A DNA stretch of 64,000 nucleotides from Dactylorhiza incarnata (lineage: Eukaryota > Streptophyta > Magnoliopsida > Asparagales > Orchidaceae): positions 806,001-870,000 of the forward strand of contig JAWHQI010000023.1 in NCBI GenBank assembly GCA_033032865.1. Direction: 5' to 3'. The notes beneath the pieces were generated by a model that did not search any database, was not told the DNA's origin, and was given only the letters and a program-made list of their open reading frames with translations. Below, piece by piece: positions 1 through 9,128 of this stretch. How positions within the stretch are numbered: the first letter of the stretch is position 1; each line of letters begins with the position of its first letter. The position numbers and the translations under genes were made by a program.

Positions 1-4
1 TAAC

Positions 5-535
5 TTGAGGAAGGTAAGCTCACCCTCCAACAAAAATGTTGGGCAATCCAATCTTGGGTATTTCAAGTTTGGGAACTCCACAAGTGGAGCAAAGAACATG
101 CCAAAAACCACAATGGTACCTCTGGAAGTTATGAGGAGGCAGAAATTTGCTGAGCCCAGAGAAGAGAAGAAATCCTTAAAGAAGACTGACTCCAGATGGA
201 AAACATTGAATGGTGACAGCAAACATCATATCTATCGTCAACACAATTCACCTTCTCTGTCTCATTCATTTGTTCACACACAAAGAACTACTGCTCATAT
301 AATCAGACAGAGAAGAAGATATAACAGGTATGAATGCTGGTGCTGTGGAAAGACTGGGCATTTTGCAATTGATTGTTGGTACAATTCAACTGCTCCAAGG
401 GTAACAAATACTGAACTGGCAAACAATCTTTTTCACAACCACTATGCATACCCTAGGGCAGTCAAATCCAATATGCCCGTCAAAGCTAACAATTCCCTAG
501 GACCCAAATTCACTTGGGTTCCTAAGGGCTTGTAA
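5..535 (+). pseudogene. gag: Copia Gag, C-terminal fragment
   Basis: This open frame is the last 176 codons of a Sirevirus-type Gag (nucleocapsid); its start lies left of the window. A CCHC knuckle (C-x2-C-x4-H-x4-C) sits at 335-376 in a context nearly identical to the second knuckle of element G's Gag, including the flanking aromatic and Asp-Cys-Trp residues. The last residues (Trp-Val-Pro-Lys-Gly) also match G's Gag end. Gag coats the genomic RNA in the virus-like particle. The frame is open but only a fragment, and the pol that should follow is destroyed, so it is a relic. Confidence 0.8.
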
Positions 536-966
536 TCATATTTTGCAAGTAGTCCAAGTGCCCACCAGAAGCAAATCTGGGCCCTGGACAAGGTGGCTGT
601 TCTAATCCACTGTCAGAACAGCAAAGTTTATTTACTAACAAAACTAATGCAGGTATCTTACCAAAAGAGGGCTAAAATCTGGATAGGGTTGGTGCCAAAA
701 GACAACTCCCAAGCAGGGCGGAAGAATGCCTTAGGCAGACGCGTTAGGAAGAATCGTATAATCGATACAATAAGATGTCACTACGACAAACGAACTAGAC
801 AAGAAGGATGCATATCCTAGATGTGCTTTAACGACCAAAGTATTGTCAGAACAGCGCTTAAATATTTTAAATATTGTTAAATTCGGTAAATCATAGTCGC
901 TCGATGCGGTAGCCATTGATTCCTCGATAAACTCAAAAAGGTACGCGCCTCTTCACCTACTCCCAC
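536..966 (+). other. Ruined pol start and unassigned spacer
   Basis: The first 60 bases align loosely with the pol start of element G (a TGCA-AG run, then a CCAA-rich stretch), after which similarity stops, so pol was deleted here. The remaining sequence holds a 75-codon open frame (593-820) rich in Arg and Lys at its end. I recognise nothing in it. The last part is AT-rich and leads into a TATA box. Confidence 0.4.
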
Positions 967-974
967 TATAAATA
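967..974 (+). promoter_or_regulatory. TATA box before the coiled-coil ORF
   Basis: TATAAATA in the context CACTATAAATAGAG matches the plant core-promoter consensus. Transcription would begin near position 1000, which puts the in-frame ATG at 981 upstream of the transcript and favours ATG 1074 as the start. This promoter lies inside element A and is not an LTR promoter. Confidence 0.55.
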
Positions 975-980
975 GAGTGA

Positions 981-1947
981 ATGTCTAGGATGGAAATTAC
1001 GCTCTCATTTGCCCTAAGACATTCCTTCAACAAACCACCTCTTCGTCTCCAACCCTTCGTCCTCCCAGGAAAAATGTCAACAGAGAAAGGAACCGGTGAG
1101 ATGCCCACCATTGTGACGCTCACCGCCCTGTGGGAGCGAATAGAAACCCTCATAGAAAAGGCCATAAAAAATGAAGGATGAGATGAAGGATGAGGTGAAG
1201 TCAATAAAGGATGACATCTCTCAACTTCAAGCTCTACATGCGTAGTCCACAACTCTCATCCTGAACAGAATCACCAACCAGGAGCAAACCCTAGGCGCTC
1301 ACCTCCAGGAAGTAAGAAATGTCACAGATGTCGGAGATCAGGAAATTCTGGAGCATATATTTGAACTAAAGGAGTCAGTAAAAGAAGTAATCAAAAACGG
1401 GGAAAGGATAATTGAAGAAGAAATCTGGGAAGAGATCAAGGGAAACATAGCTGCTTGCTCGCATCAAGCGAAATGGGTAAGTAATCAAGTAAAGCAAGCG
1501 CTTCAAGTAACCCCCTCTGAATACATACCCACTGAACCCTCCACCAGCTCCAACTCTGAAACCGAATCGGGTGAATCCGCAACAACTAGAAAGAAAAGGA
1601 AAACCTCCTGCGGAAAGTACAGGAAGAAAAGAGTAAATGAGGTCCAACAGGACCCAGAATCTAGCCGGTGGAGTCCTCGCTCGAACGAAATCATCACTGA
1701 ATCTTGGATAGCATTTGGACACGGTCAGAAAGACCATGAAAGAGTGTACTCCTTTATCGAATGGAATCGTCACGTGAAAAATCTAGAAGAAAGAACAAGA
1801 CATAAGATGGCTTTTCCCCGCGGTCCTCCTCCTCCTCCAAAGAAAATCCCGAAGCCAATGAACTTCTATAGGCGAAAGAAAAAGAAGGAAGCAAATGAAG
1901 CCAGCTCCAGCAAGGCACAAGAAGACGTCCTGTTTAAAAACGATTGA
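981..1947 (+). pseudogene. Unidentified coiled-coil protein with basic tail, broken
   Basis: Product not recognised. ATG 981 and ATG 1074 share a frame; the second suits the TATA box better. That frame runs to about 1168, where a run of six A's marks a one-base shift; the reading then continues in another frame from 1171 to the TGA at 1945-1947, with a single TAG at 1243-1245. The implied product is about 290 residues: an N-terminal heptad-like Lys/Glu/Ile region (coiled coil), a Ser/Glu-rich middle, a basic patch, then six consecutive prolines at about 1827-1844 and a Lys/Arg-rich tail. There is no catalytic motif. It occupies the place of pol/env in element A. A captured host segment, a small ORF of an endogenous caulimovirid or a diverged third ORF are all possible; none is shown. 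Confidence 0.45.
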
Positions 1948-2379
1948 AAGACATTTATTTCTTAAGTTCATATTACGTTAAGAACAATTGGTCCAGTTAT
2001 ATGACTAATCTTATATATGAACAATTCTAGTATAAGAACATTTATATATGAATGCTTATAAGGCATATGCCTGTGATGTTATTGCGGCATGGTATTCATA
2101 AAAATGCAATTACTGCTATATCTAGTTATTGCCTGCTGATAACTGATAACGTGCCCTGCACCTTATGTGCTTAGCTAGCAAAATGCAGTACAATCATACA
2201 TGGGCATTTGCTAGAAATCAGATGCAGGTTATGCAGGTTATGCTAGACATCAGATGTAGGTTATGCAGGATGCAGGAAACACAGAAAATCTCCCAGGAGT
2301 TGGAAGAACTATAACTGAGCAAGGGGGTGCTTGATCTAGTGTCTACCTAAAGGAGAGCTACAGGAAAGAAGTCTGAAAG
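1948..2379 (+). other. Non-coding 3' region of element A
   Basis: AT-rich at the left, then short direct repeats built on GATGCAGGTTATGCAGG (about 2220-2275). No open frame of note. It resembles the untranslated stretch that precedes the polypurine tracts of Sireviruses. Confidence 0.5.
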
Positions 2380-2622
2380 GGGGAGAAATGGCATCAACAT
2401 TTTCAAAGACTAGATGCTCAAGAAGACCTCAAAGATAGGTGGAGCAAAGAAGTAGGGGGAGCCACAAGAAGAGACATCAAATCAAGGGGGAGCTATAAGC
2501 TTGATGTACTCAGAAGAGAGGCAAAAGATAAGTCAAAATCTGTCATTTGAGATTTTAACATTTATTGCCAAGTGAAAGTTGTCTTGAGTTGAGATTCTGA
2601 CTTTCTTCAAATAGGGGGAGAT
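2380..2622 (+). other. Multiple polypurine tracts of element A
   Basis: Four purine runs carrying GGGGGAG occur near 2382, 2455, 2488 and 2613. The last one (TAGGGGGAGAT) abuts the 3' LTR and is the expected plus-strand primer. Repeated polypurine tracts are a described Sirevirus trait, and elements F and G here share it. Confidence 0.7.
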
Positions 2623-4475
2623 TGTTGAGAATCTTGCCCACATGATTCCTGATTTGAAGGAGTCACCAAGTCAAGACTACTTCACTTTGTATTTGATGGC
2701 TTCTCTAGCTTATAAATCTCAGGAAGATAGTAGAAGGAGTCTCGTCGAACTCAGAAGGAAGATCGTCGACCGCTGAGATGAGGGGTCAAATCTACTGGGA
2801 CGAGCTACTGTCTCAGCGGATCCGCTGAGACGGGAAAGGAGTTGCAGATAGAAGAGATCTGGCGCGTTAGTCGAACGCAGAAGACAGTTCGTCAAACGCT
2901 GAGACGAGACAGAAGAAACAGCGGAGACTTGGCAAGTTAGTCGAACGCTGAGACTCGGCAAGTTCGTCGAACACAGAGAAGACGCAGTATCATCGACTTC
3001 ATCAAAGTGGCATTGTCGTCGAGAAAGAACAAACATCGTCGTGTAGAAGCCTTGTCGCTGAAAAGACTAAGTATGACTGATGGCATCGGACATCGTTGTA
3101 AAGAATGAATGTCGTCGAGAAGACTAAAGAAGGACAGCTGAAGACAAGCAATCAGTGAAGTATGATCTGTCGACATAGTATCACTCATGTCGTCGAGAGA
3201 ACAACATGATTACGACGACAGTATACAATAAGGAAGATCACGATGACACAGTCAGAGATAGCATATCGTCGTATATGCAGTTACTGCAGATTGTCTCGTA
3301 TTGTCGAGACACCAACATCAGAAGCAGAAGCTAGAAGAATTGAATGTGTATCTAGTTCAAGGCTTCAACAAAGTTCTGTCGTCAAGATATTGTCCATGAC
3401 GTCGTAACGATGGAAATATCGTCGAGACAGATTCAAATATTGCGGACGCGCTGTCAGCATTTAATGCCGCCCCCTGATTGTCCAATCAGCGTGTGCTCTT
3501 AATGAATGGAGCGTCTGACATTAAAGGACATCACATGTTACTGCTATGCGGCTCACCTGTCCCATAAAAGGGAACATTGTTTCCCTAGAAAAGGAGATCT
3601 TCGAAGAAAAAGAAAAGAAACGAGAAAGTATCCCGCCGCTACACCTCAATAGAACAGTACTCTCGGCGGAGAAGAAGAAGATCAAGTCGAGAGCAAGCAT
3701 CAAGTGATCTCTGAAGAATCAGTCATCATCATCGACTGAAGAGTAGCCGATCAACACCAGGCAAAAGAAGTGAAGGCTGAAGAAGATCCAGTGCTGAATC
3801 TCCAGATCAAGAAGCATCTTCTTCAACCTAAAGAAGCCAATCTTCATCAGGCTAAAGTTGTCGATCTTCATCCGGCAGAAGAAACAGTTTCTTTTTACTG
3901 TAATCTTTGTAAAGGCTTGAGGGCCTATTTGTCTAGTTTGAGGGCTGGAGAGCTGTGAGGCTTGAGGGTCAGGGCAGTGGACTTGCGGGTCCGACACCAT
4001 CTAGCTTGCGGGTTGGAGAGCTGTGAGGTTTGAGGGTCAGGGAAGTGCACTTGCGGGTGTGATTTGTCGATCTTGTGGGCTCGGGGGCAGTAGGGGCTTG
4101 CGGGCCTAGGCTGTTGGGACTTGCGAGTCCGTGTTGTAGGGCTTGAGGGCCTGAGTGTCGAGCTTGCGGGCTCGGGGGCAGTAGGGGCTTGCGGGCCTAG
4201 GCTGTTGGGACTTGCGGGTCCGTGTTGTAAGGCTTGAGGGCCTGAAGTTTTTGGCGGCGTTTGTCGAGCCTAGCATACTGCTAGGTAGGCGCAGAGGGAA
4301 AGAGGACTACTCAAGACACCCTATCTTGAGGAACCTCTATAAATCATTGTGTGCTTTTCTGTGTTATGCTTTATAACTTATAGATCTACTCATCATAAAA
4401 CAAGTACATTTAAAGGGGACAAAATAATTTGTAAAACCTATTCACCCCCCCCTCTAGATGATAAGTCGACACCCA
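2623..4475 (+). repeat. 3' LTR of element A
   Basis: Starts TGTTGAGAATC directly after a polypurine tract, as in element G (TGTTGGGTATT). The left half is packed with CGTCGA-type motifs in both orientations (about 2740-3440), the counterpart of the palindromic repeats in G's LTR. The right half holds a minisatellite and then the shared GAACCTCTATAAATC motif at 4331-4345. The right edge is blurred: after CCCCCTCTAG the sequence departs from other Sirevirus LTR ends. Confidence 0.65.
3910..4250 (+). repeat. GCTTGCGGG minisatellite in LTR of A
   Basis: Degenerate tandem units built on GCTTG(A/C)GGG(C/T) followed by a short spacer, about 15-30 bp apart, with one longer block (GGGGCAGTAGGGGCTTGCGG) present twice. 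It sits where elements G and H carry their own unrelated short repeats (GTAGGAGTTGTTATACTCCG; TCCTTATCAAAAGAC), just before the conserved GAACCTCTATAAATC motif. Confidence 0.7.
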
Positions 4476-5161
4476 ATAAACAACACGCATGACCAATGGT
4501 TGTGCAAAAAAAAAGGTCGCGCACGACTAATGGTCGTGCGAGAAGAAAAGTAAATATGTTTCATTCTGCGATTAAAATGCACATGTGAATCCCATCGAGT
4601 GCAAAGATAAGCAAGATTGATGAAAGCGAGTGATAGAGGTGCTGAATTACTCAAATCTACTTATTCTTTTCCTAAATAAAAATTAAAATAAAAGTTATCT
4701 TAAAGAAAGGAAGGGAAATTAATCACTCCAAAAGGCACCATCTTCTCCAATTGACACAAGAAAGAGAAAAATGTAGAACATCCCCATGTTCCTCCCGTGT
4801 GGCGACAAATGAAAAATAACTACTGAGTTTATTGTTGCCCAACATGACCTATTTAGCAATTTAAAAAGTTCTAACTAATAGAAGTATGAAAAGAAAAATG
4901 AACATGCGACTGTTCTAATATCCGTGTTAGTAGCGGAAACAGATACGACGAAAAAACAGTTACCCCACTACCTGCATAATGATACCTGTGTTTTGCAGGT
5001 AGTGGATGCAAAATATAAAAAGGTGAAGGAGAGAACTCCCCTCCAGGGTTTGAATCACTGCTGATGGCCTAGTCCATCAGAATGCTACTGTACTCCTGCA
5101 AAGAGAAAGACTCAGAAAAAGGGGTCTCGTGCTCTTTTACCTCCAACTGCACATGGCCAAG
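4476..5161 (-). other. 3' region and probable LTR piece of element B
   Basis: Two copies of the palindrome that marks the right LTR of B occur here (4487-4505 and 4521-4539, core CACGAC-TAATG-GTCGTG). The rest, about 4545-5160, is AT-rich with no usable ORF. I could not align this stretch with the whole right LTR, so B's 3' LTR is truncated or heavily diverged. Confidence 0.4.
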
Positions 5162-5271
5162 TCAAAAAACAAAAAGTTTGGATTTTGATGAGTAGGTTTG
5201 TGGATCCATGGTGATAACATCGGGAGGGATGTTATCGACAACGAGATCCTCCCCGGTGAGTGGATCCATGG
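5162..5271 (-). pseudogene. End of element B's ORF, left of the C1 insertion
   Basis: On the minus strand this is the continuation of the B ORF cut by solo LTR C1. It reads on from the frame ending at 30023, repeats the peptide IPPDVITMDP seen there, and stops at TGA (minus strand, 5164-5162). The DNA carries an imperfect tandem duplication around GGATCCATGGTGATAACATC, and C1 inserted in one unit. Confidence 0.5.
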
Positions 5272-6384
5272 TGTAAGATCTCTTTTCTCAAAACCCGCTC
5301 GGGTACTTGAAAACTCGAACCTCTCCCTTATCGCACGGTCAAGGTGGATCTTTGATGAATAGTAAATAATGCATATTTTTAGTATAATTTCTAGCCTAAT
5401 TTTGGGCAATTTTGTACATATTACATACAAATTATTGAATAAATCACTTCTTTTTATATGTTTATAAATATTCATATAAATTTTGTTAAAATAAGTAATT
5501 ATACTTATATAAAAATAAATTTTGAAATAACTTTGTATTATGTATTTAATATAAATATAAAGAAATATATAAATATATATAATAATTATAGTAGTATATA
5601 TATATATATGGACAGATCTATACAAATTCCACGAGATTCCACGAGATTTCACGGGACGAATTCCACGAGACGTCACGTATTTCACGGGTTTTCACGGGAT
5701 GTTTCGACGAATTGCAGTAAAAGTTGGGTATTTCTACATACAATATGCAAATTATTAAAATAAATAGCTTGTTTTATCTTATATGTAAATATTATAAGTA
5801 TAAATAAATATTGATATTTTTAATACATATATATTTATGTATATATGTAATAATAAATACATATATGTTAATATATAATAATAATAAGTGTATATATAAA
5901 TAAATAAGATATATAATAAAATATATATTATAATAATGATAAGAATGTATATACAATAATAATAATAATAAGTATATATAGTAATATTTAATAAAAATAG
6001 TAATATGTATATGTATATAATAATATAGTAGTATAAGCTATTAACATAATAATAATATCCTATAAATATATATGTATGTGTATAAATATATGTATTATAT
6101 ATGTATATGTGTAAATATATAAATAATAATAGTATATAATATATAATAATAACATATATATTTATAATAAAGAATAACATATATATATTAAATCATATAA
6201 TTAGTTATGTAAATTAAATTAAAAATGAAAATAAAAATATCTGTGCTGATCATAATATATTTAAAATACCCCTTTACTTTACAGATGGAGCCACTTGGCT
6301 CGCTGGTTCTGCTCTTGGTTGACCCCGGAACCACCCTGGGATCGAATCCGGGCAAGCTCAATTTTGCTCCGGATTAAATCCGCC

Positions 6385-6535
6385 TGCCCTGCTGCCCGCG
6401 CCCTGCCCGATCCGCCCTGCCCGCGCCGCTGCCCGATCCGCATGCCCGCGCCCGTGCCAGCGATCCGCCCTGCCCGATCCGCCCTGCCCGCGCCGCTGCC
6501 CGATCCGCCTGCCCGCGCCCCTCCAGCTCAACCCG
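6385..6535 (+). repeat. GC-rich tandem repeats in LTR of D
   Basis: Interleaved GCCCGATCCGCC and TGCCCGCGCC units. This block holds the only sizeable difference between D's LTRs: the 5' copy has one extra 15-bp unit compared with about 18076-18190. Replication slippage explains it. Confidence 0.75.
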
Positions 6536-6684
6536 CCACCTGCTGCACCCTTCCAGCTCCCTAACCGCACCCCACATGCTTCCAGCTAACCGCACCCCCC
6601 TCAACTCAAAACAAATTTTGCTTCTCTCAATGTGCAGCCAGCTGCCCCTTTTTTTTTTTGCTTAATGCACCCCCCCAATTCCTC

Positions 6685-6692
6685 TATAAATA
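6685..6692 (+). promoter_or_regulatory. TATA box of D 5' LTR
   Basis: CTCTATAAATAAGG, directly after a C-run and downstream of the GC block; the best core promoter in the LTR. The same sequence lies at 18356-18363 in the 3' LTR. Confidence 0.7.
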
Positions 6693-7576
6693 AGGGGGGT
6701 AGGCCATTGTATTAAAGGTTCAAAATTTTGAGAGCTTGTTCTTAAGGTTTTGATCCAACTAGTCTTTTGTAATTTTCATAATTTTGTGCACTTTCTCTCT
6801 CTTGTTTTGTAATCCTTTTATGATGAAAATAAAATAGCTTGTTTTGTAAAAATTGTTCCCTTTGTTCTTGTGAAAATTGTTCTCTTTTTAGTCTTTTTCT
6901 TTTTATTTTTAGTTTTTGTAATTTTGTAATTTTAATTAGTTTTGTCCATTTTAATTTGGGTGTGTGTGTGTATGAGTGCAATTTTCATATTTTTAGCTTA
7001 GTTGTAATTTTTAGATGAATATATATTAGTGTGTGTGAGTGTAGGAGTTTAATTAGTTTTTTTTTTGTTTTGTTTTGTTTTCTTTTGTTTTTATTTTCTC
7101 TTAGCCTTTTTTATAAGTGTGTGTGAGTGTATGAGAGTAACTTTCTTGTTTTTAGTATTGTTGTAATTTTTAGATGATTTCATGTTAGTGTGTGTGTGTG
7201 TAGGTGGCTAATTAAATTGTTTTGTTTTGTTTTGTTTTCTTGTTTTTACTTTTTCTTTCTCTCTTTTTGTAAGTGTGTGTGTGTGTATGAGAGTAATTTG
7301 TATTTATTTTAGTTTTGTTTTGTTGTTAGTGTGGGTGAGTGTATGAGTATAGCATTTCTTTTCTTTTAACTTAGTTTTCATTATTGTTGTGTGTGTGAGT
7401 GTATGAGTTTAGTTTTGTTTTATTTTTAATTAAATTTCATTAAAGTAGAGTGTGTGTGTGTATGAGTATAAATTTTTGCTTTCTTTTAATTTAGATTTCA
7501 ATTTCAAGTAGAGTGTGTGTGTGTATGAGTATAAAGTTTGCGCCTTTTTTGTAATCGAATAGTTTCCATTTGCGTC

Positions 7577-7700
7577 ACACATTTATTTCCCGCCTATCCG
7601 TTTGGATAGGACTTGCTCACGCATTTATTTCCCGCCTATCCGTTTGGATAGGACTTGCTCACGCATTTATTTCCCCTCTACCTCTTTGGGTAGGGATCAC
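7577..7700 (+). repeat. 42-bp tandem repeat in LTR of D
   Basis: Two near-identical units and one diverged unit of a sequence around TTTCCCGCCTATCCGTTTGG. The short open frame running through it is a product of the repeat, not a gene. An equivalent block lies at about 24174-24298 in the 3' LTR. Confidence 0.75.
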
Positions 7701-8602
7701 ATTTCTTCAATTTCTGCAATTTACCGCTTTAATTTTAATTCCGTAGAGTGCGTGCGTTTTCAATTAGTGCGTCTTTTATCTTTTATATATTTGCTTTTTG
7801 CTTAATCACGCGCCCCGCTCAATCGCTAATTATCGCCGTAGTTATCATTATAGTTTCATAAAACCCTAAAAATTTCTAAGCAAAACTACTTTTCAAATTA
7901 ACGTTTTCGTTCTTTTTCTTTTCATCGCTTTTCTTGGTTTTTGCTAAACGCACACCAAGCCCGCGATAGTTATCGTTTTCGTCACTAACTTTTCTATAAA
8001 ATCATAAAAATCTTCAAACTCTTCTCGATAAGATAATAGCGCGTTCCTAACAAGTAGAAATAATCGATACGACCTTGGAAAAATACGACCTTGATATTTC
8101 AAAAGAAATATCCTATACTACTATCGATAAGGTCCACTTGCCTTTATTGATTTTAGTCCGGATAATTACATAAACCCAAAAGCTTTCTCTCTAAAGCACT
8201 CTTTAAAACTCTTTTAAAAACACTAAAAAATTGTTGCAACGCCTCTTTGGTTGTTGCAACTAGCTCAAGGTAAAAGAAGTTTTAAAACGCTCTTAAAGAA
8301 TTGTTGCAACTACTTAAAAAATTGTTGCGACAATATTTTCAAAAAGCTTTCAATTTAAATTTTAAAAAGTAAAGTAGCTTTTTTCTTCTTTTCATTTAGC
8401 CTTCAAAGGACGCGGCCGAGGAGGAATCCTCGATATTTCGAAAGAGAAAGAGTCCGTTACTTCTATCCTTCGATAGGATAACGGATAATTCCTCGAAGTA
8501 GGATTACTCGCGGGGCTCTTCGAAAACGTCTGCCCAAGGTTGAATCGAAAAGGAAGAAAGAGCTTTCATCTCTTTCGTAATTAAAAAAACGTATCAAGTT
8601 TT

Positions 8603-8620
8603 TGGCGCCGTTGCCGGGGA
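8603..8620 (+). other. Primer-binding site of D (tRNA-Asp type)
   Basis: TGGCGCCGTTGCCGGGGA is the site typical of Athila/Tat Gypsy elements, complementary to the 3' end of a tRNA-Asp. It begins six bases after the 5' LTR end, the usual offset in this lineage. Confidence 0.85.
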
Positions 8621-9128
8621 CTTGTGTCGTTATTTTGAAATAGGAAACGCTATTAATTTTATCTTATATTTCATCACTTTTTCTATCTAAAAAAAACAAA
8701 AAAAAAACAAAAACAAAAATATATCTAAGTAAAGAAAAATCAAAAAAATATATAAACACATATTTTTCAATTTTCTTTTTTTTACATATATTTTGGAATA
8801 TAACTACTTATATGTTCATATAAAAACCAAAAAACCAAAAACCAAAAACCAAACCAAAATCACAAAAACAAATAAAAACCTTATCTTTTTCTTTCTCTTT
8901 ATTTTAAATTCCTCCTAAAAGTAAAAGCCCCACAAAAATAAAAAAAAAATATATATATTTTACTTAAGTAAAGAAAAACCAAAAAAAATATATTACTTTC
9001 TTTCACTTATTTTTCTTTTTTTTCATCTTGTACAAATCTCTCTAAAACAAAAAAAAACCAAAAAAAAAAATCTATAAAAAGAAAAACTCTCTTTTTCAAA
9101 AAAAAAAAAAAAAATTTGCGAATAGTGT
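8621..9128 (+). other. A-rich leader of element D
   Basis: About 500 bases of low-complexity A/T sequence with repeated CAAAAACC words. It holds no ORF and forms the untranslated leader before the ATG at 9129. Confidence 0.7.

Larger units (their letters stand above)
1..4475 (+). mobile_element. Element A: broken Sirevirus-like Copia, 3' part
   Basis: The window opens inside a Copia retrotransposon. In order there is the end of Gag with a CCHC knuckle, a ruined start of pol, an unidentified coiled-coil ORF, several polypurine tracts, and a 3' LTR starting TGTTGAGAATC at 2623. Most of pol is missing. Gag closely resembles the last part of the Gag of element G (38930-39129), which fixes the family. 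The right limit is uncertain because the LTR lacks the ACTTTCA ending of the other two Sirevirus LTRs here; element B starts near 4476, or as early as 4459. Confidence 0.7.
5353..8596 (+). repeat. 5' LTR of element D
   Basis: A 3,244-bp composite LTR. Its first 900 bp are almost pure AT with internal duplication. A CACGAGATTTCACGGG-type block follows near 5625-5710. A GC-rich block of GCCCGATCCGCC-type repeats lies at about 6385-6535, with a TATA box at 6685. After that come dispersed GTGTGTGAGTGTATGAG motifs (6960-7530), 42-bp tandem units (7577-7700), and a region rich in TTGTTGCAAC and CGATA motifs. It ends ACGTATCA at 8596, six bases before the primer site. Confidence 0.9.

Noticed and set aside
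5137..6180. Ile/Tyr-rich open frames (182 and 133 codons) on the minus strand, repeated at 16984-17866
   Set aside because: They lie in the AT-rich start of D's LTR and are identical in both LTRs; composition explains them.
6295..6604. Pro/Ala/Arg-rich open frames in the GC block of the LTR
   Set aside because: Product of the GCCCGATCCGCC repeat; the two LTR copies differ by a repeat unit rather than by coding-type changes.
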